Positions 33,306 to 41,564 of a DNA stretch of 64,000 bases are shown piece after piece. Origin of the DNA: Microbacterium thalassium (lineage in GTDB: Bacteria; Actinomycetota; Actinomycetes; Actinomycetales; Microbacteriaceae); assembly GCF_014208045.1 (NCBI RefSeq), contig NZ_JACHML010000001.1, positions 1,116,001-1,180,000 of the forward strand. Reading direction: 5' to 3'. Both the position numbers and the translations under genes were made by a program. Within the stretch, counting starts at the first letter, position 1, and each line of letters opens with the position of its first letter. The notes beneath the pieces are model-generated. The model did no database searches, had not been told where the DNA came from, and saw nothing but the letters and a program-made list of their open reading frames with translations.

Positions 33306-34235
33306 GTGTTCGACAGTCCGCTGTCGGCGTCCGCCTACGACGTGCTCGGCGTCGCTCCGGATGCCGACGACGAGGCCCTGCGCCGCGCCTACCGGCTGCG
33401 GCAGCGTGCGACCCACCCCGACACCGGCGGCGACGCCGCCGCGTTCATCCAGGTGCAGCGCGCGTGGGAGCTCGTCGGCACGCCCGAGGCGCGCGCCGCG
33501 TACGACCGCGGACACGGCTTCGGCGCGGCCGCTCCTGCGGAGTGGTCGCCGTGGCAGGCGCCGCGCACGCCGGCGCGCGACACCCGCCCCCGTGCCCGCT
33601 CGCACGGCCATCCCGGCGGCTGGCGCCGCGAGCGCTACCTCGCGCTCATCCGGGAGTGGGCCGGCCGCGGCGTCGAACTCGAGGACCCGTACGACCCGGC
33701 GCTCGTGCGTTCGGCGCCTCACGCGGTCCGCCGTCTGCTGGCGGATGCGCTCGCCGAAGAGGCGACGGCCCGCATCGTCTCGGACCTCGGCATGGGCTAC
33801 ACGGTGTGGCACGACGTCGAGGCGATGGGCCGCGGCGGGAGCCAGGACGACAAGCTCGACCACATCGTGCTGGGGCCGAGCGGTCTCTACGGCGTGCTGT
33901 CCGAGGACTTCGGCGGGCCGGTGCGCGTACGACGCGGCGAACTCGTCGGCGACGGCGTCGGCGAGCCGCCGATCGCGGGGCTGCTCGCCCGCATGCGCGT
34001 CATCGCCCGCGCCGCCGGCGTGCGGTTCAGCGGCGCCATCGTGGTGCTCCCCGACGAGGACGTCCTCGACCAGGTCGACGAGCTCGGCAGGGTGCGCGGG
34101 ATGCCGGTGGCCGTCGTCGCCCGCAGCGCGCTGTCGACCGTGCTGCGTCGCGGCATCACGGGCGTGCGCGACATCGGCGGCAACGAGGTGTTCGACGTGC
34201 GCACGCGGCTGCAGCGCGTCGTGCGCTTCGTGTGA
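33306..34235 (+). CDS. J-domain protein fused to a degenerate NERD-like domain
   Basis: A protein of 309 residues. Residues 6-70 are a J domain (A-Y-D-V-L-G-V, then the H-P-D tripeptide in T-H-P-D-T-G-G), which would stimulate an Hsp70. After a Pro/Arg-rich linker (about 75-105) the C-terminal part resembles the nuclease-related NERD domain: A-E-E-A-T-A-R-I-V near residue 152 and D-K-L-D-H-I-V-L-G-P-S-G-L-Y-G-V near 182-197. At the position of the NERD catalytic E-x-K it reads L-S-E, so nuclease activity looks lost. GTG start with GAGGGGAG upstream. Possibly a DnaK partner directed to nucleic acids; target unknown. Confidence 0.75.
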   Translation: MFDSPLSASAYDVLGVAPDADDEALRRAYRLRQRATHPDTGGDAAAFIQVQRAWELVGTPEARAAYDRGHGFGAAAPAEWSPWQAPRTPARDTRPRARSHGHPGGWRRERYLALIREWAGRGVELEDPYDPALVRSAPHAVRRLLADALAEEATARIVSDLGMGYTVWHDVEAMGRGGSQDDKLDHIVLGPSGLYGVLSEDFGGPVRVRRGELVGDGVGEPPIAGLLARMRVIARAAGVRFSGAIVVLPDEDVLDQVDELGRVRGMPVAVVARSALSTVLRRGITGVRDIGGNEVFDVRTRLQRVVRFV

Positions 34236-34242
34236 CGCGAAC

Positions 34243-35847
34243 TCAGTCGGCGAGGCCGAACAGCACGAGCGGGTGCGTCAGGCGCCACCATGCCGTCGGG
34301 CCCTCGACGTCCTGCGAGAGGGTGAGCGAGACCGACGTGGTGTCCAGCGGGCCGTCGACCGTCAGCACCCCGACCTGATCCCCGGCGGTGCGGCTGTCTC
34401 CGAGATCGAAGTCCGTCGTCACGGTGCCCGAGCCGCCGTTCCACAGGATCACCGAGGCATCGCCGGTCGAGATGATGTCGACCTGCTCGCCCCACCGCGT
34501 CTCGACGGTGCCCGCGATCGTGCCGGCCGTCACCGACGGCTGGGGCTGCAGCTCGGCCTCGAGCTGCGTGTACAGCTCGCGGGAGGCCGCCAGACGCGCC
34601 TTGTCGCTCGCCTGTCCGACGACCGAGGCGTACAGCCGCACGGTCGTCTCGCCGATCGTGACGTCCTTGGCGGACAGCAGCGACCATGTGTCGAGCGTGC
34701 CGGTCTTGACGCCGACCACTCCGTCGTCGGCGAGGAGCCCGTTGGTGTTGGTGACCGTTCCGGCCCCCGGGAGATCGACCTTCTTCTTCGCCACGATCTC
34801 GGCGATGACCGGATTGGCGAGCGCCTTCTTCGCGAGGGCGATGAGCGCTTCCGGCGTCGCCTTGTTGGCCGAGTCGATCCCCGTCGGCTCGACGACCGTG
34901 ATGCCGGGCACGCCATGGGTGGACAGCCATGAATTGGCGGCCGACGCGTACACGGCGTCCGTGGGCCACAGCGTGTTCGCGAGACGGTCGGCGTAGTTGT
35001 TCGCCGAGCCGATCAGCATCCCCTCCAGCATCTGGTACTGCGTGAGCTTCCCGCCCACGGGCACGTCCAGCGCCGACTCGCCGCGGTTGCGGTAGTTCCA
35101 GTAGGCCAGGGTGTCGTTGTAGCCGAACCAGTAGTCGGGGCCGTCCTCGCCGACCGAGAGAGGCATCTCGTCGAGCACCACCAGCGCGGTCACGAGCTTC
35201 GTGATGCTCGCGATCGAGGCTCGCGCGTCGTCCGACGACTCCGTTCCGCGGATCCCCGCGACCGCGATCGCGGCGTCGCCCTTCGCCGGCCACGCCGGCT
35301 CGGTGACGGCGGCCGGGATGGGGGTCACCTCGTCGGCCGCGATCGTCGGCTCGATCGCGTGCAGCGGCCACAGCAGGGCCGTGAGCGCGTATGCCACCAC
35401 CAGCATGAGACCGATGGCCGTCGGCACCAGGACGCCCGGGCGCAGCAGCGTGCGTCGCGGGCGACGATCGAGCAGCCCCCCCGACATGAGCATCGGCGTC
35501 GTGATGGGGCGCGGAGTCAGCGTCCGCTCGTCGAGCCAGGCCAGCGCGACAGATCGCTCGCCGGCGTCGTCGTCTGTCGTGTCCGGCGAGGGCTGCGGCT
35601 CGTCGTCGGTGGTGTCGGTCGGCCCCGGGACGTCGGCGTCGGGCACGGGAGGCTCCGGGCTCGCAGGCTCGTCGGACAGCACGACGGTCGGCTCGGCCGC
35701 CGTGCGGTCGATCTCCGTGCTCTGCTCTGCCGTGCTCTCGTCAGGCGCCACCACTGCCGTCCCCCCGAAGTCGATCGGCGCGGTCAGAGTACCGCGTGCA
35801 CGGGCGTCGCGGCGTGACAGGGGCGGGGCGTCGTCGACAGTCACCAT
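34243..35847 (-). CDS. D-alanyl-D-alanine carboxypeptidase-like PBP with long cytosolic N-terminus
   Basis: A protein of 534 residues. The penicilloyl-serine-transferase motifs are intact: S214-I-T-K217, S281-A-N283 and K381-T-G383, so it should trim the terminal D-Ala of peptidoglycan stem peptides. It is anchored by one helix at about 138-162; the domain lies outside the cell. The first 138 residues are an unusual Pro/Glu/Asp/Thr-rich cytosolic segment. No cleavable signal is seen. ATG at 35847 is given; a TATTTT box lies 6 nt before the in-frame GTG at 35844, which would suit a leaderless start there. It is divergent from the thiamine-riboswitch operon. Confidence 0.9.
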   Translation of the reverse strand: MVTVDDAPPLSRRDARARGTLTAPIDFGGTAVVAPDESTAEQSTEIDRTAAEPTVVLSDEPASPEPPVPDADVPGPTDTTDDEPQPSPDTTDDDAGERSVALAWLDERTLTPRPITTPMLMSGGLLDRRPRRTLLRPGVLVPTAIGLMLVVAYALTALLWPLHAIEPTIAADEVTPIPAAVTEPAWPAKGDAAIAVAGIRGTESSDDARASIASITKLVTALVVLDEMPLSVGEDGPDYWFGYNDTLAYWNYRNRGESALDVPVGGKLTQYQMLEGMLIGSANNYADRLANTLWPTDAVYASAANSWLSTHGVPGITVVEPTGIDSANKATPEALIALAKKALANPVIAEIVAKKKVDLPGAGTVTNTNGLLADDGVVGVKTGTLDTWSLLSAKDVTIGETTVRLYASVVGQASDKARLAASRELYTQLEAELQPQPSVTAGTIAGTVETRWGEQVDIISTGDASVILWNGGSGTVTTDFDLGDSRTAGDQVGVLTVDGPLDTTSVSLTLSQDVEGPTAWWRLTHPLVLFGLAD

Positions 35848-35871
35848 ACGAAAATACCTTGCCCGCGGGGC

Positions 35872-35877
35872 TATACT
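35872..35877 (+). promoter_or_regulatory. Candidate -10 element of the riboswitch operon
   Basis: TATACT matches the consensus at five of six positions and would start transcription near 35884, just before the riboswitch. The -35 zone is poor. Confidence 0.5.
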
Positions 35878-35891
35878 CGCACCCACAGAAA

Positions 35892-35977
35892 CCACGGGAG
35901 TCCGGTGTGCCGGGCTGAGAGGAAGCGAACCGCGCTTCGACCGTCGAACCTGATCCGGATCATGCCGGCGCAGGGAG
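35892..35977 (+). promoter_or_regulatory. TPP riboswitch (THI element)
   Basis: The conserved thi-box parts are in order: ACGGGAG near 35894, the CTGAGA motif in GCTGAGAGG near 35914-35922, an apical P3-like segment, then ACCTGATCCGGATCATGCCGGCG, split as ACCTGATC (35948-35955) and CATGCCGGCGCAGGGA (35961-35976). The GGGAGGAG ribosome-binding site overlaps the 3' end, so TPP binding probably blocks translation of the next gene. Confidence 0.93.
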
Positions 35978-35984
35978 GAGTCAT

Positions 35985-36626
35985 ATGAACACGTCTGCAT
36001 CCACGTCCGCCCCCGCGAAGGGCACGGTGTCCGCGCGTCCGCGCAGCCTGCGCTGGAGGGTCGTCGACATCGTCGTCGCCAGCGTCATCGGCGTCGCCTC
36101 GGGCCTGATCTTCCTGCTGTGGAACGTCGGCTACCTCGGGCCCTCGGCGCTGCTCGAACCGCTGCTGCCGGGTCTGCAGGGCCTGCTCGACGGCCCCTGG
36201 CTCTTCGCCGGCGTCCTGGGCGCGCTGATCATCCGCAAACCCGGTGCGGCGATCTACACCGAGACCCTCGCCGCGGTGGTCTCGGCGCTCGTCGGCAACC
36301 AGTGGGGTGGCTTCCTGACCCTCGAAGCCGGTCTCGTGCAGGGCCTGGGCGCCGAGCTGGTGTTCCTGCTGTTCCTCTACCGGCGGTGGACGCTGCCGGT
36401 GGCGATGCTCGCGGGCGTCGGCGCCGCGCTGTTCGGCGCCGTCAACAACCTGATCCTCTGGTACGTCGGCGCCGACACGGTCTTCACCGTCGTGTACCTC
36501 GTCAGCGCTGCGGTGTCGGGTGCGGTGGTCGCCGGTCTGCTGTCGTGGCTGCTCGCACGCGGCCTCGCGGCGACGGGGGCGCTGGACCGCTTCGCCTCCG
36601 GGCGCGAGGTCCGCGAGCGCGTCTGA
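35985..36626 (+). CDS. ECF transporter S component (YkoE-like, thiamine precursor)
   Basis: A membrane protein of 213 residues with about six helices. L-R-W-R-V-V-D-I-V-V-A-S-V-I-G near residue 22, G-P-W-L-F-A-G-V-L-G-A-L-I-I-R-K-P-G near 69-86 and E-T-L-A-A-V-V-S-A-L-V-G-N-Q-W-G near 91-106 match YkoE, the substrate-binding subunit for hydroxymethylpyrimidine or a related thiamine precursor. The TPP riboswitch directly upstream supports this. GGGAGGAG precedes the ATG by 6 nt. With the next two genes it forms the YkoEDC-type uptake system. Confidence 0.92.
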   Translation: MNTSASTSAPAKGTVSARPRSLRWRVVDIVVASVIGVASGLIFLLWNVGYLGPSALLEPLLPGLQGLLDGPWLFAGVLGALIIRKPGAAIYTETLAAVVSALVGNQWGGFLTLEAGLVQGLGAELVFLLFLYRRWTLPVAMLAGVGAALFGAVNNLILWYVGADTVFTVVYLVSAAVSGAVVAGLLSWLLARGLAATGALDRFASGREVRERV

Positions 36627-36630
36627 GCGC

Positions 36631-38091
36631 GTGAGCACGCAGGAGCCCCGCGCCGCGGCCGTCGAAGCGCGCGATTGGGGCTGGAGGCACGCGTCACGGC
36701 GCGCGTGGGCGCTGCGGGGCGTGGACTTCCGGATCGAGGCGGGCGAGCGCGTGCTGCTGCTCGGCGCATCCGGCTCCGGCAAGTCGACGCTCCTGCACGC
36801 GCTCGCGGGCGTGCTCGGCGGTGACGAGGAGGGCGAGTCGCACGGCGAGGTCCTCGTCGACGGGATGCCGGCGACCGCGGCGCGCGGGCGGGCGGGGCTG
36901 GTCCTGCAGGACCCGGACGCGCAGGTGGTCCTCGCTCGCGCGGGCGACGACGTCGCGTTCGGGTGCGAGAACCTCGGAGTGCCGCGCGCCGAGATCTGGC
37001 CGCGCGTGCGCGACGCGCTCGACGCCGTCGGTCTCGACGTGCCGCTGGACCGCGAGACCAAGGCGCTCTCGGGCGGTCAGAAGCAGCGGCTCGCGCTCGC
37101 GGGCGCGCTCGCGATGCGGCCGGGCCTGATCCTGCTCGACGAGCCCACCGCCAACCTCGACCCCGACGGGGTCGAGGAGGTGCGCGACGCGGTCGGCGCC
37201 ATGCTCCAGACGCACCCGGCCACGCTCGTGGTCGTCGAGCACCGCGTGGACGTGTGGCTCCCGCTCGTGACCCGCGTGATTGTGCTCGGGCCCGACGGCG
37301 TGATCGCCGACGGAGCCCCCGACGACGTGCTCCGCCGGCAGGGCGAGCGCCTGGCGGCCGCGGGGGTGTGGGTGCCCGGCATCCCGCCCGCCCAGCCGCC
37401 TCCGCCCGCCATCGCGCCGGGGGAGCGACTGCTGGCCGCCCGCGACCTCGCGGTCCAGCGCGTCGCGGGCCACCCGGTCGCATCGGGCATCGACGTCGAG
37501 GTGCGCGCGGGTTCGGCGCTCGCGATCCGGGGGCCCAACGGCGTCGGCAAGTCGACGCTCGGGCTCACCCTCGCCGGGCTCCTGCCGCCGGCATCGGGCG
37601 ACCTCGCGGCGACCACGGCGCTCGCCGGCGACCTCGGGCCATCGCCGGTGAGCTGGAAGTCGCGGCACCTGCTCACGCGCATCGGCACCGTCTTCCAGGA
37701 TCCCGAGCACCAGCTGCTCTCGCGCACCGTGCGCGAGGAGCTCGAGGTCGGGCCGCGTGCCCTGCGCCTCGGCGCCGACGAGACGCGCCGGCGGGTCGAG
37801 GAACTGCTCGAACGGCTGCGCCTGGCACATCTCGCGGCCGCCAACCCGTACACGCTGTCGGGCGGCGAGAAGCGCCGCCTGACGGTGGCGGCGGCGCTCG
37901 CCACGCGCCCGCGCGTGCTGGTCCTGGACGAACCGACGTTCGGGCAGGACGCGCGGACGTGGGGCGAACTCGTGGCGCTGCTCGCGAGTCTCCGCGACGA
38001 CGGGGCGGCGATCGTCGCGGTGACGCACGACCGCGACGTCGTCTCGGCCCTTCGCGCCCAGACGCTCGAGCTCGCGGGCGGATCGTCATGA
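36631..38091 (+). CDS. Double-domain ECF transporter ATPase (YkoD-like)
   Basis: Two ABC ATPase domains in 486 residues. Domain 1: Walker A G-A-S-G-S-G-K-S-T near residues 47-55, signature L-S-G-G-Q-K-Q-R near 148, Walker B L-I-L-L-D-E-P near 167. Domain 2: Walker A G-P-N-G-V-G-K-S-T near 304-312, signature L-S-G-G-E-K-R-R near 410, Walker B V-L-V-L-D-E-P near 431. It powers the ECF module. GTG start, 4 nt after the S-component stop; the T component follows with a 4-nt overlap. Confidence 0.93.
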   Translation: MSTQEPRAAAVEARDWGWRHASRRAWALRGVDFRIEAGERVLLLGASGSGKSTLLHALAGVLGGDEEGESHGEVLVDGMPATAARGRAGLVLQDPDAQVVLARAGDDVAFGCENLGVPRAEIWPRVRDALDAVGLDVPLDRETKALSGGQKQRLALAGALAMRPGLILLDEPTANLDPDGVEEVRDAVGAMLQTHPATLVVVEHRVDVWLPLVTRVIVLGPDGVIADGAPDDVLRRQGERLAAAGVWVPGIPPAQPPPPAIAPGERLLAARDLAVQRVAGHPVASGIDVEVRAGSALAIRGPNGVGKSTLGLTLAGLLPPASGDLAATTALAGDLGPSPVSWKSRHLLTRIGTVFQDPEHQLLSRTVREELEVGPRALRLGADETRRRVEELLERLRLAHLAAANPYTLSGGEKRRLTVAAALATRPRVLVLDEPTFGQDARTWGELVALLASLRDDGAAIVAVTHDRDVVSALRAQTLELAGGSS

Positions 38092-38876
38092 CGCTGCTCG
38101 ATTCCCGCGCCCGCGTCGGCGCCGTCGCCGAGATCAACCCGGTCGCCAAGCTGGGCGCCGCAGCGCTCATCGCCGTCCCGCTCGTCTTCACCCTCGACGT
38201 CGTGTCGGCGGCGGTTGCACTTGCGCTCGAGCTGGTGCTCATCCCGTTCGCGGGACTCGGCTGGCGGGAGTTCTGGGCGCGCACGTGGCCGGTGTGGCTT
38301 GCGGCTCCGCTGACCGGCGTCACGATCGCGCTGTACGGGCAGGCTTCCGGGCAGGTCTACGTGGAATGGCTGGCGGTCCGCGTCAGCGAGGGCTCGCTGC
38401 TGCTGGCGGCCGCGACGACGCTTCGCGTGCTCGCGATCGCCCTGCCCTCGGTGGTGCTTTTCGTGACGGTCGACCCGACCGACCTCGCCGACGGGCTCGC
38501 CCAGGTGCTGAAGCTGCCGGCGCGGTTCGTGCTCGGAGCCCTGGCGGGGCTGCGCATGGTGGGGCTCTTCCTCGACGACTGGCGGGCGCTCGAGCTCGCA
38601 CGGCGCGCGCGCGGCGTCGCCGATCGCGGCCGCATCCGCCGGTTCGTCGGCATGGCCTTCGCGCTCCTCGTCCTCTCCATCCGCCGTGGGGCGAAGCTCG
38701 CCACCGCGATGGAGGCCCGCGGATTCGGCGCGCCCGGTCCGCGCACATGGGCCCGCGAGTCGAGATTCGGGGCGCGCGAGTTCCTGCTGCTCGCCATCGG
38801 CGCCGCGATCGCCGCCGTCGCCGTCGGCGCCGCGATCGCCGCCGGGACCTGGAACCTGATCCTCGGGCCCGGCTGA
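38088..38876 (+). CDS. ECF transporter T component (YkoC-like)
   Basis: A membrane protein of 262 residues with about five to six helices and the two coupling helices that grip the ATPases, marked by A-R-R-A-R-G near residues 166-171 and M-E-A-R-G-F-G near 203-209, the EcfT signature. It completes the thiamine-precursor importer. ATG overlaps the ATPase stop by 4 nt. Confidence 0.92.
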   Translation: MTLLDSRARVGAVAEINPVAKLGAAALIAVPLVFTLDVVSAAVALALELVLIPFAGLGWREFWARTWPVWLAAPLTGVTIALYGQASGQVYVEWLAVRVSEGSLLLAAATTLRVLAIALPSVVLFVTVDPTDLADGLAQVLKLPARFVLGALAGLRMVGLFLDDWRALELARRARGVADRGRIRRFVGMAFALLVLSIRRGAKLATAMEARGFGAPGPRTWARESRFGAREFLLLAIGAAIAAVAVGAAIAAGTWNLILGPG

Positions 38877-38896
38877 CCGGCATCCGTCCTCTTCGG

Positions 38897-38902
38897 TAGC
38901 AT
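38897..38902 (+). promoter_or_regulatory. Candidate -10 element
   Basis: TAGCAT lies 24 nt before the ATG at 38927; the short leader contains GAGAGGCGG as ribosome-binding site. Confidence 0.35.
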
Positions 38903-38926
38903 CCGGGCAGGACGAGAGGCGGATCG

Positions 38927-39223
38927 ATGACGAGCACGTGCACGCACCTGGACACGATCCGCGACGTCACGCCGTCCGCCGAGGGGTGCGAGGAGTGCCT
39001 GCGCGTCGGCGGCCGCTGGGTGCACCTGCGCATCTGCATGGCCTGCGGGCACGTCGGATGCTGCGACAACTCCCCCGGCAAGCACGCGACGGCGCATTGG
39101 CGCGAGCACGACGACCACCCGATCGTGCGGTCGTTCGAGCCGGGGGAGACGTGGTGGTGGTGCTACCCGCAGCAGCTCCTGTTCGAGATCGAGGGCGCGC
39201 AGCCCTTTCGTCCGGCGGAATGA
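38927..39223 (+). CDS. UBP-type zinc finger protein
   Basis: A protein of 98 residues that is almost wholly a ZnF-UBP domain, the fold that binds ubiquitin tails in eukaryotes. Cys and His ligands are visible: C-T-H near residue 5, C-E-E-C near 21, C-M-A-C-G-H-V-G-C-C near 37-46, then H-A-T-A-H and H-D-D-H-P-I. Bacteria of this group lack ubiquitin, so the ligand is unknown. It is directly upstream of a PAS kinase and a thioredoxin-reductase-like response regulator; this trio occurs together in other actinobacteria to my knowledge, which points to a shared pathway. Confidence 0.9.
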   Translation: MTSTCTHLDTIRDVTPSAEGCEECLRVGGRWVHLRICMACGHVGCCDNSPGKHATAHWREHDDHPIVRSFEPGETWWWCYPQQLLFEIEGAQPFRPAE

Positions 39224-39262
39224 GCGGCCGGGGGCGAGGGGTTCCGCCTGCTCGCCGTGCTG

Positions 39263-39268
39263 GATAGT
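39263..39268 (+). promoter_or_regulatory. Candidate -10 element for kinase gene
   Basis: TAGTCT lies 60 nt before the GTG at 39329 and inside the longer frame starting at 39257, which favours the later start. Confidence 0.3.
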
Positions 39269-39328
39269 CTGACCCGCAAGCTGGGGCTTTCGCGCGGTGT
39301 GCGCCGCGCTTCGGACGAGGGAGACGTC

Positions 39329-41560
39329 GTGCCCGACCGGGGACTGATTCTGCTCATCATCGAGAACGAGGGCGTCTCGGACCGGCTGTCGGCCATCCTC
39401 GAGGAGAACAGCTACGAGGTGCGCACCGCCACCGGCGCGGTCGACGACACGATGGCGGCGCTGCGCAGCTCGCCCGACCTGATCGTCGTCGGCGCATACC
39501 TCGGCCAGGTCGACGCCTTCGCGCTGGTCGACGGGCTGCGCGCGACGCCCGAGGCCGAGGATCTTCCGGTGGTGTTCGTGGCGGCCGAGGACGACGCCGA
39601 CACGCGGGTGCGCGGGCTCGAGACGGGCGACGACCTGATCGTCACGCCGCTGGACGCGCGCGAGGTGCTCACGCGCATCGAACGTCAGGTGACCGTGTCG
39701 AAGGTGCGCCTGGCGCTGAAGGAATCCGAGGCGAAGTTCCGCTCGGTCATGGAATCGGCGATCGACGCCATCATCTCCGCCGACGCCGAGGGCATCATCC
39801 GCAGCTGGAACACGGCGGCCGCCGCCCTCTTCGGTCGCAGTGAAGAGGAGGCCGTGGGCCAGCGGCTCGAGCTGATCATCCCCGACCGCTTCCACGAGGC
39901 CCACCGCATCGGCGTCCACCGCGTCACGTCGGGTGGCGAGACCCACGTGATCGGTCAGACCGTCGAGCTCGCCGCCGTCCGCGCCGACGGCTCGGAGTTC
40001 CCCATCGAGCTGTCGCTGGCGACGTGGTTCCTCGACGAGGACCGCTACTACACGGGCATCATCCGCGACATCTCGGAGCGCAAGCAGGCCGAGCAGAAGT
40101 TCCGGTCGGTCACCGAGTCCGCGATCGACGCGATCATCTCGGCCGACCACACCGGCTGCATCGTGTCGTGGAACTCGGCGGCCACCCGCATCCTCGGCCA
40201 CACCGAAGAGGACGCGGTGGGCAAGAAGCTCGAGTTCATCATCCCCGAGCGCTACCAGGACCTGCACCGTGCCGGCATGAAGCGCTACACCGAGACCGGC
40301 GATCCGCACGTGATCGGGACCACGGTCGAGCTGTCGGCGATCACCAAAGCCGGTGACGAGATCCCGATCGAGCTGTCGCTGTCGACGTGGACCGTGCGCG
40401 AGGACCGCTACTACACCGGCATCCTGCGCGACATCGCCGAGCGCAAGGCGGCCGAGGAGGCGCTGCGGCTGAGCGAGCAGGAGCTGCGCGAGAAGAGCGA
40501 GGAGCTCGGCCGCAAGAACGCCGAGCTGCAGGACACCCTCGAGCGCATCGGCCAGATGCAGGACCAGCTCGTGCTGCAGGAGAAGATGGCCTCGCTCGGC
40601 AAGCTCAGCGCCGGGATGGCCCACGAGATCAACAACCCCGCGGCTGCGGCGCAGCGCGGAGCCGCGCAGGCGATCGCGATCTTCTCGAAGCTGCAGCAGG
40701 CACAGCTGAGTCTGGGCTCGCTCGGCGTCTACGAGGCGAAGCTCAAGCGGCTCTCGCGCCTCGACCGGCTGGCGGCGGAGCGGGCGCGCGACCCGCTGTC
40801 GATCAGCGCGCTCGAACGCAGCGACCGCGAGATGGACATCGAGGACTGGCTCGACGAGCGGGGCATCGACGACAGCGGCGAACTCGCGCCCGCTCTGGTC
40901 GCTCTCGGCCTCTCGAAGGACGGCATCGCCGAGCTCGAAGAGGGCTTCACCGCCGACGAGTTCGACGTCATCGCGCCGTGGCTCGGCTACAAGCACATGA
41001 TCTACAACCTGCTGGCCGAGATCACGATCGGGACGAACCGCATCGTCGAGCTCGTCAAGGCGCTCAAGACCTACACGTACATGGACCAGGCGCCGGTGCA
41101 GGACGTCGACGTGCGCGCGGGGCTCGAGAACACCCTGATCATCCTGCACAACAAGCTCAAGCGCGGCGTGACGGTGGTGCGCGAGTACGCCGACGACCTG
41201 CCGAAGATCCAGGCGTTCGCGAGCGAGCTCAACCAGGTGTGGACGAACCTCATCGACAACGCGATCGACGCCATGGGCGGCGAGGGGACGCTCGTCGTGC
41301 GGGCGCGGCGCGTCGACGACTGGGTCGAGGTGCAGATCCAGGACGACGGCCCCGGCATCCCGGGCGAGAACGTCTCGCGGATCTTCGACCCGTTCTTCAC
41401 GACCAAGCCCCCCGGCGAGGGGACCGGCCTGGGTCTCAACATCTCGCACAACATCATCGTCCAGAAGCACCGGGGCGAGATCACCGTGATGAGCGAGCCG
41501 GGCGCGACGTGCTTCTGCGTGCGGCTGCCGATCGGCCAGAACCCGGCCGATGAGGGGTGA
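39329..41560 (+). CDS. PAS-domain sensor histidine kinase with degenerate receiver
   Basis: A protein of 743 residues. The N-terminal 120 residues form a receiver-like domain without its active site: the acidic pair is E-N, the phospho-Asp position is Gly in D-L-I-V-V-G-A-Y-L-G, and the Lys is Thr. Two similar PAS domains follow (about 130-255 and 256-380; both contain E-S-A-I-D-A-I-I-S-A-D and R-Y-Y-T-G-I), then a coiled coil. The H-box is A-G-M-A-H-E-I-N-N-P near residue 432, and a large helical insert precedes the ATPase domain with N-L-I-D-N-A-I-D, D-D-G-P-G-I and G-T-G-L-G-L. No membrane helix: a cytosolic sensor. The GTG at 39329 has GAGGGAG upstream; GTG 39257 would add 24 residues. 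The partner regulator follows after 4 nt. Confidence 0.88.
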   Translation: MPDRGLILLIIENEGVSDRLSAILEENSYEVRTATGAVDDTMAALRSSPDLIVVGAYLGQVDAFALVDGLRATPEAEDLPVVFVAAEDDADTRVRGLETGDDLIVTPLDAREVLTRIERQVTVSKVRLALKESEAKFRSVMESAIDAIISADAEGIIRSWNTAAAALFGRSEEEAVGQRLELIIPDRFHEAHRIGVHRVTSGGETHVIGQTVELAAVRADGSEFPIELSLATWFLDEDRYYTGIIRDISERKQAEQKFRSVTESAIDAIISADHTGCIVSWNSAATRILGHTEEDAVGKKLEFIIPERYQDLHRAGMKRYTETGDPHVIGTTVELSAITKAGDEIPIELSLSTWTVREDRYYTGILRDIAERKAAEEALRLSEQELREKSEELGRKNAELQDTLERIGQMQDQLVLQEKMASLGKLSAGMAHEINNPAAAAQRGAAQAIAIFSKLQQAQLSLGSLGVYEAKLKRLSRLDRLAAERARDPLSISALERSDREMDIEDWLDERGIDDSGELAPALVALGLSKDGIAELEEGFTADEFDVIAPWLGYKHMIYNLLAEITIGTNRIVELVKALKTYTYMDQAPVQDVDVRAGLENTLIILHNKLKRGVTVVREYADDLPKIQAFASELNQVWTNLIDNAIDAMGGEGTLVVRARRVDDWVEVQIQDDGPGIPGENVSRIFDPFFTTKPPGEGTGLGLNISHNIIVQKHRGEITVMSEPGATCFCVRLPIGQNPADEG

Positions 41561-41564
41561 CGGC

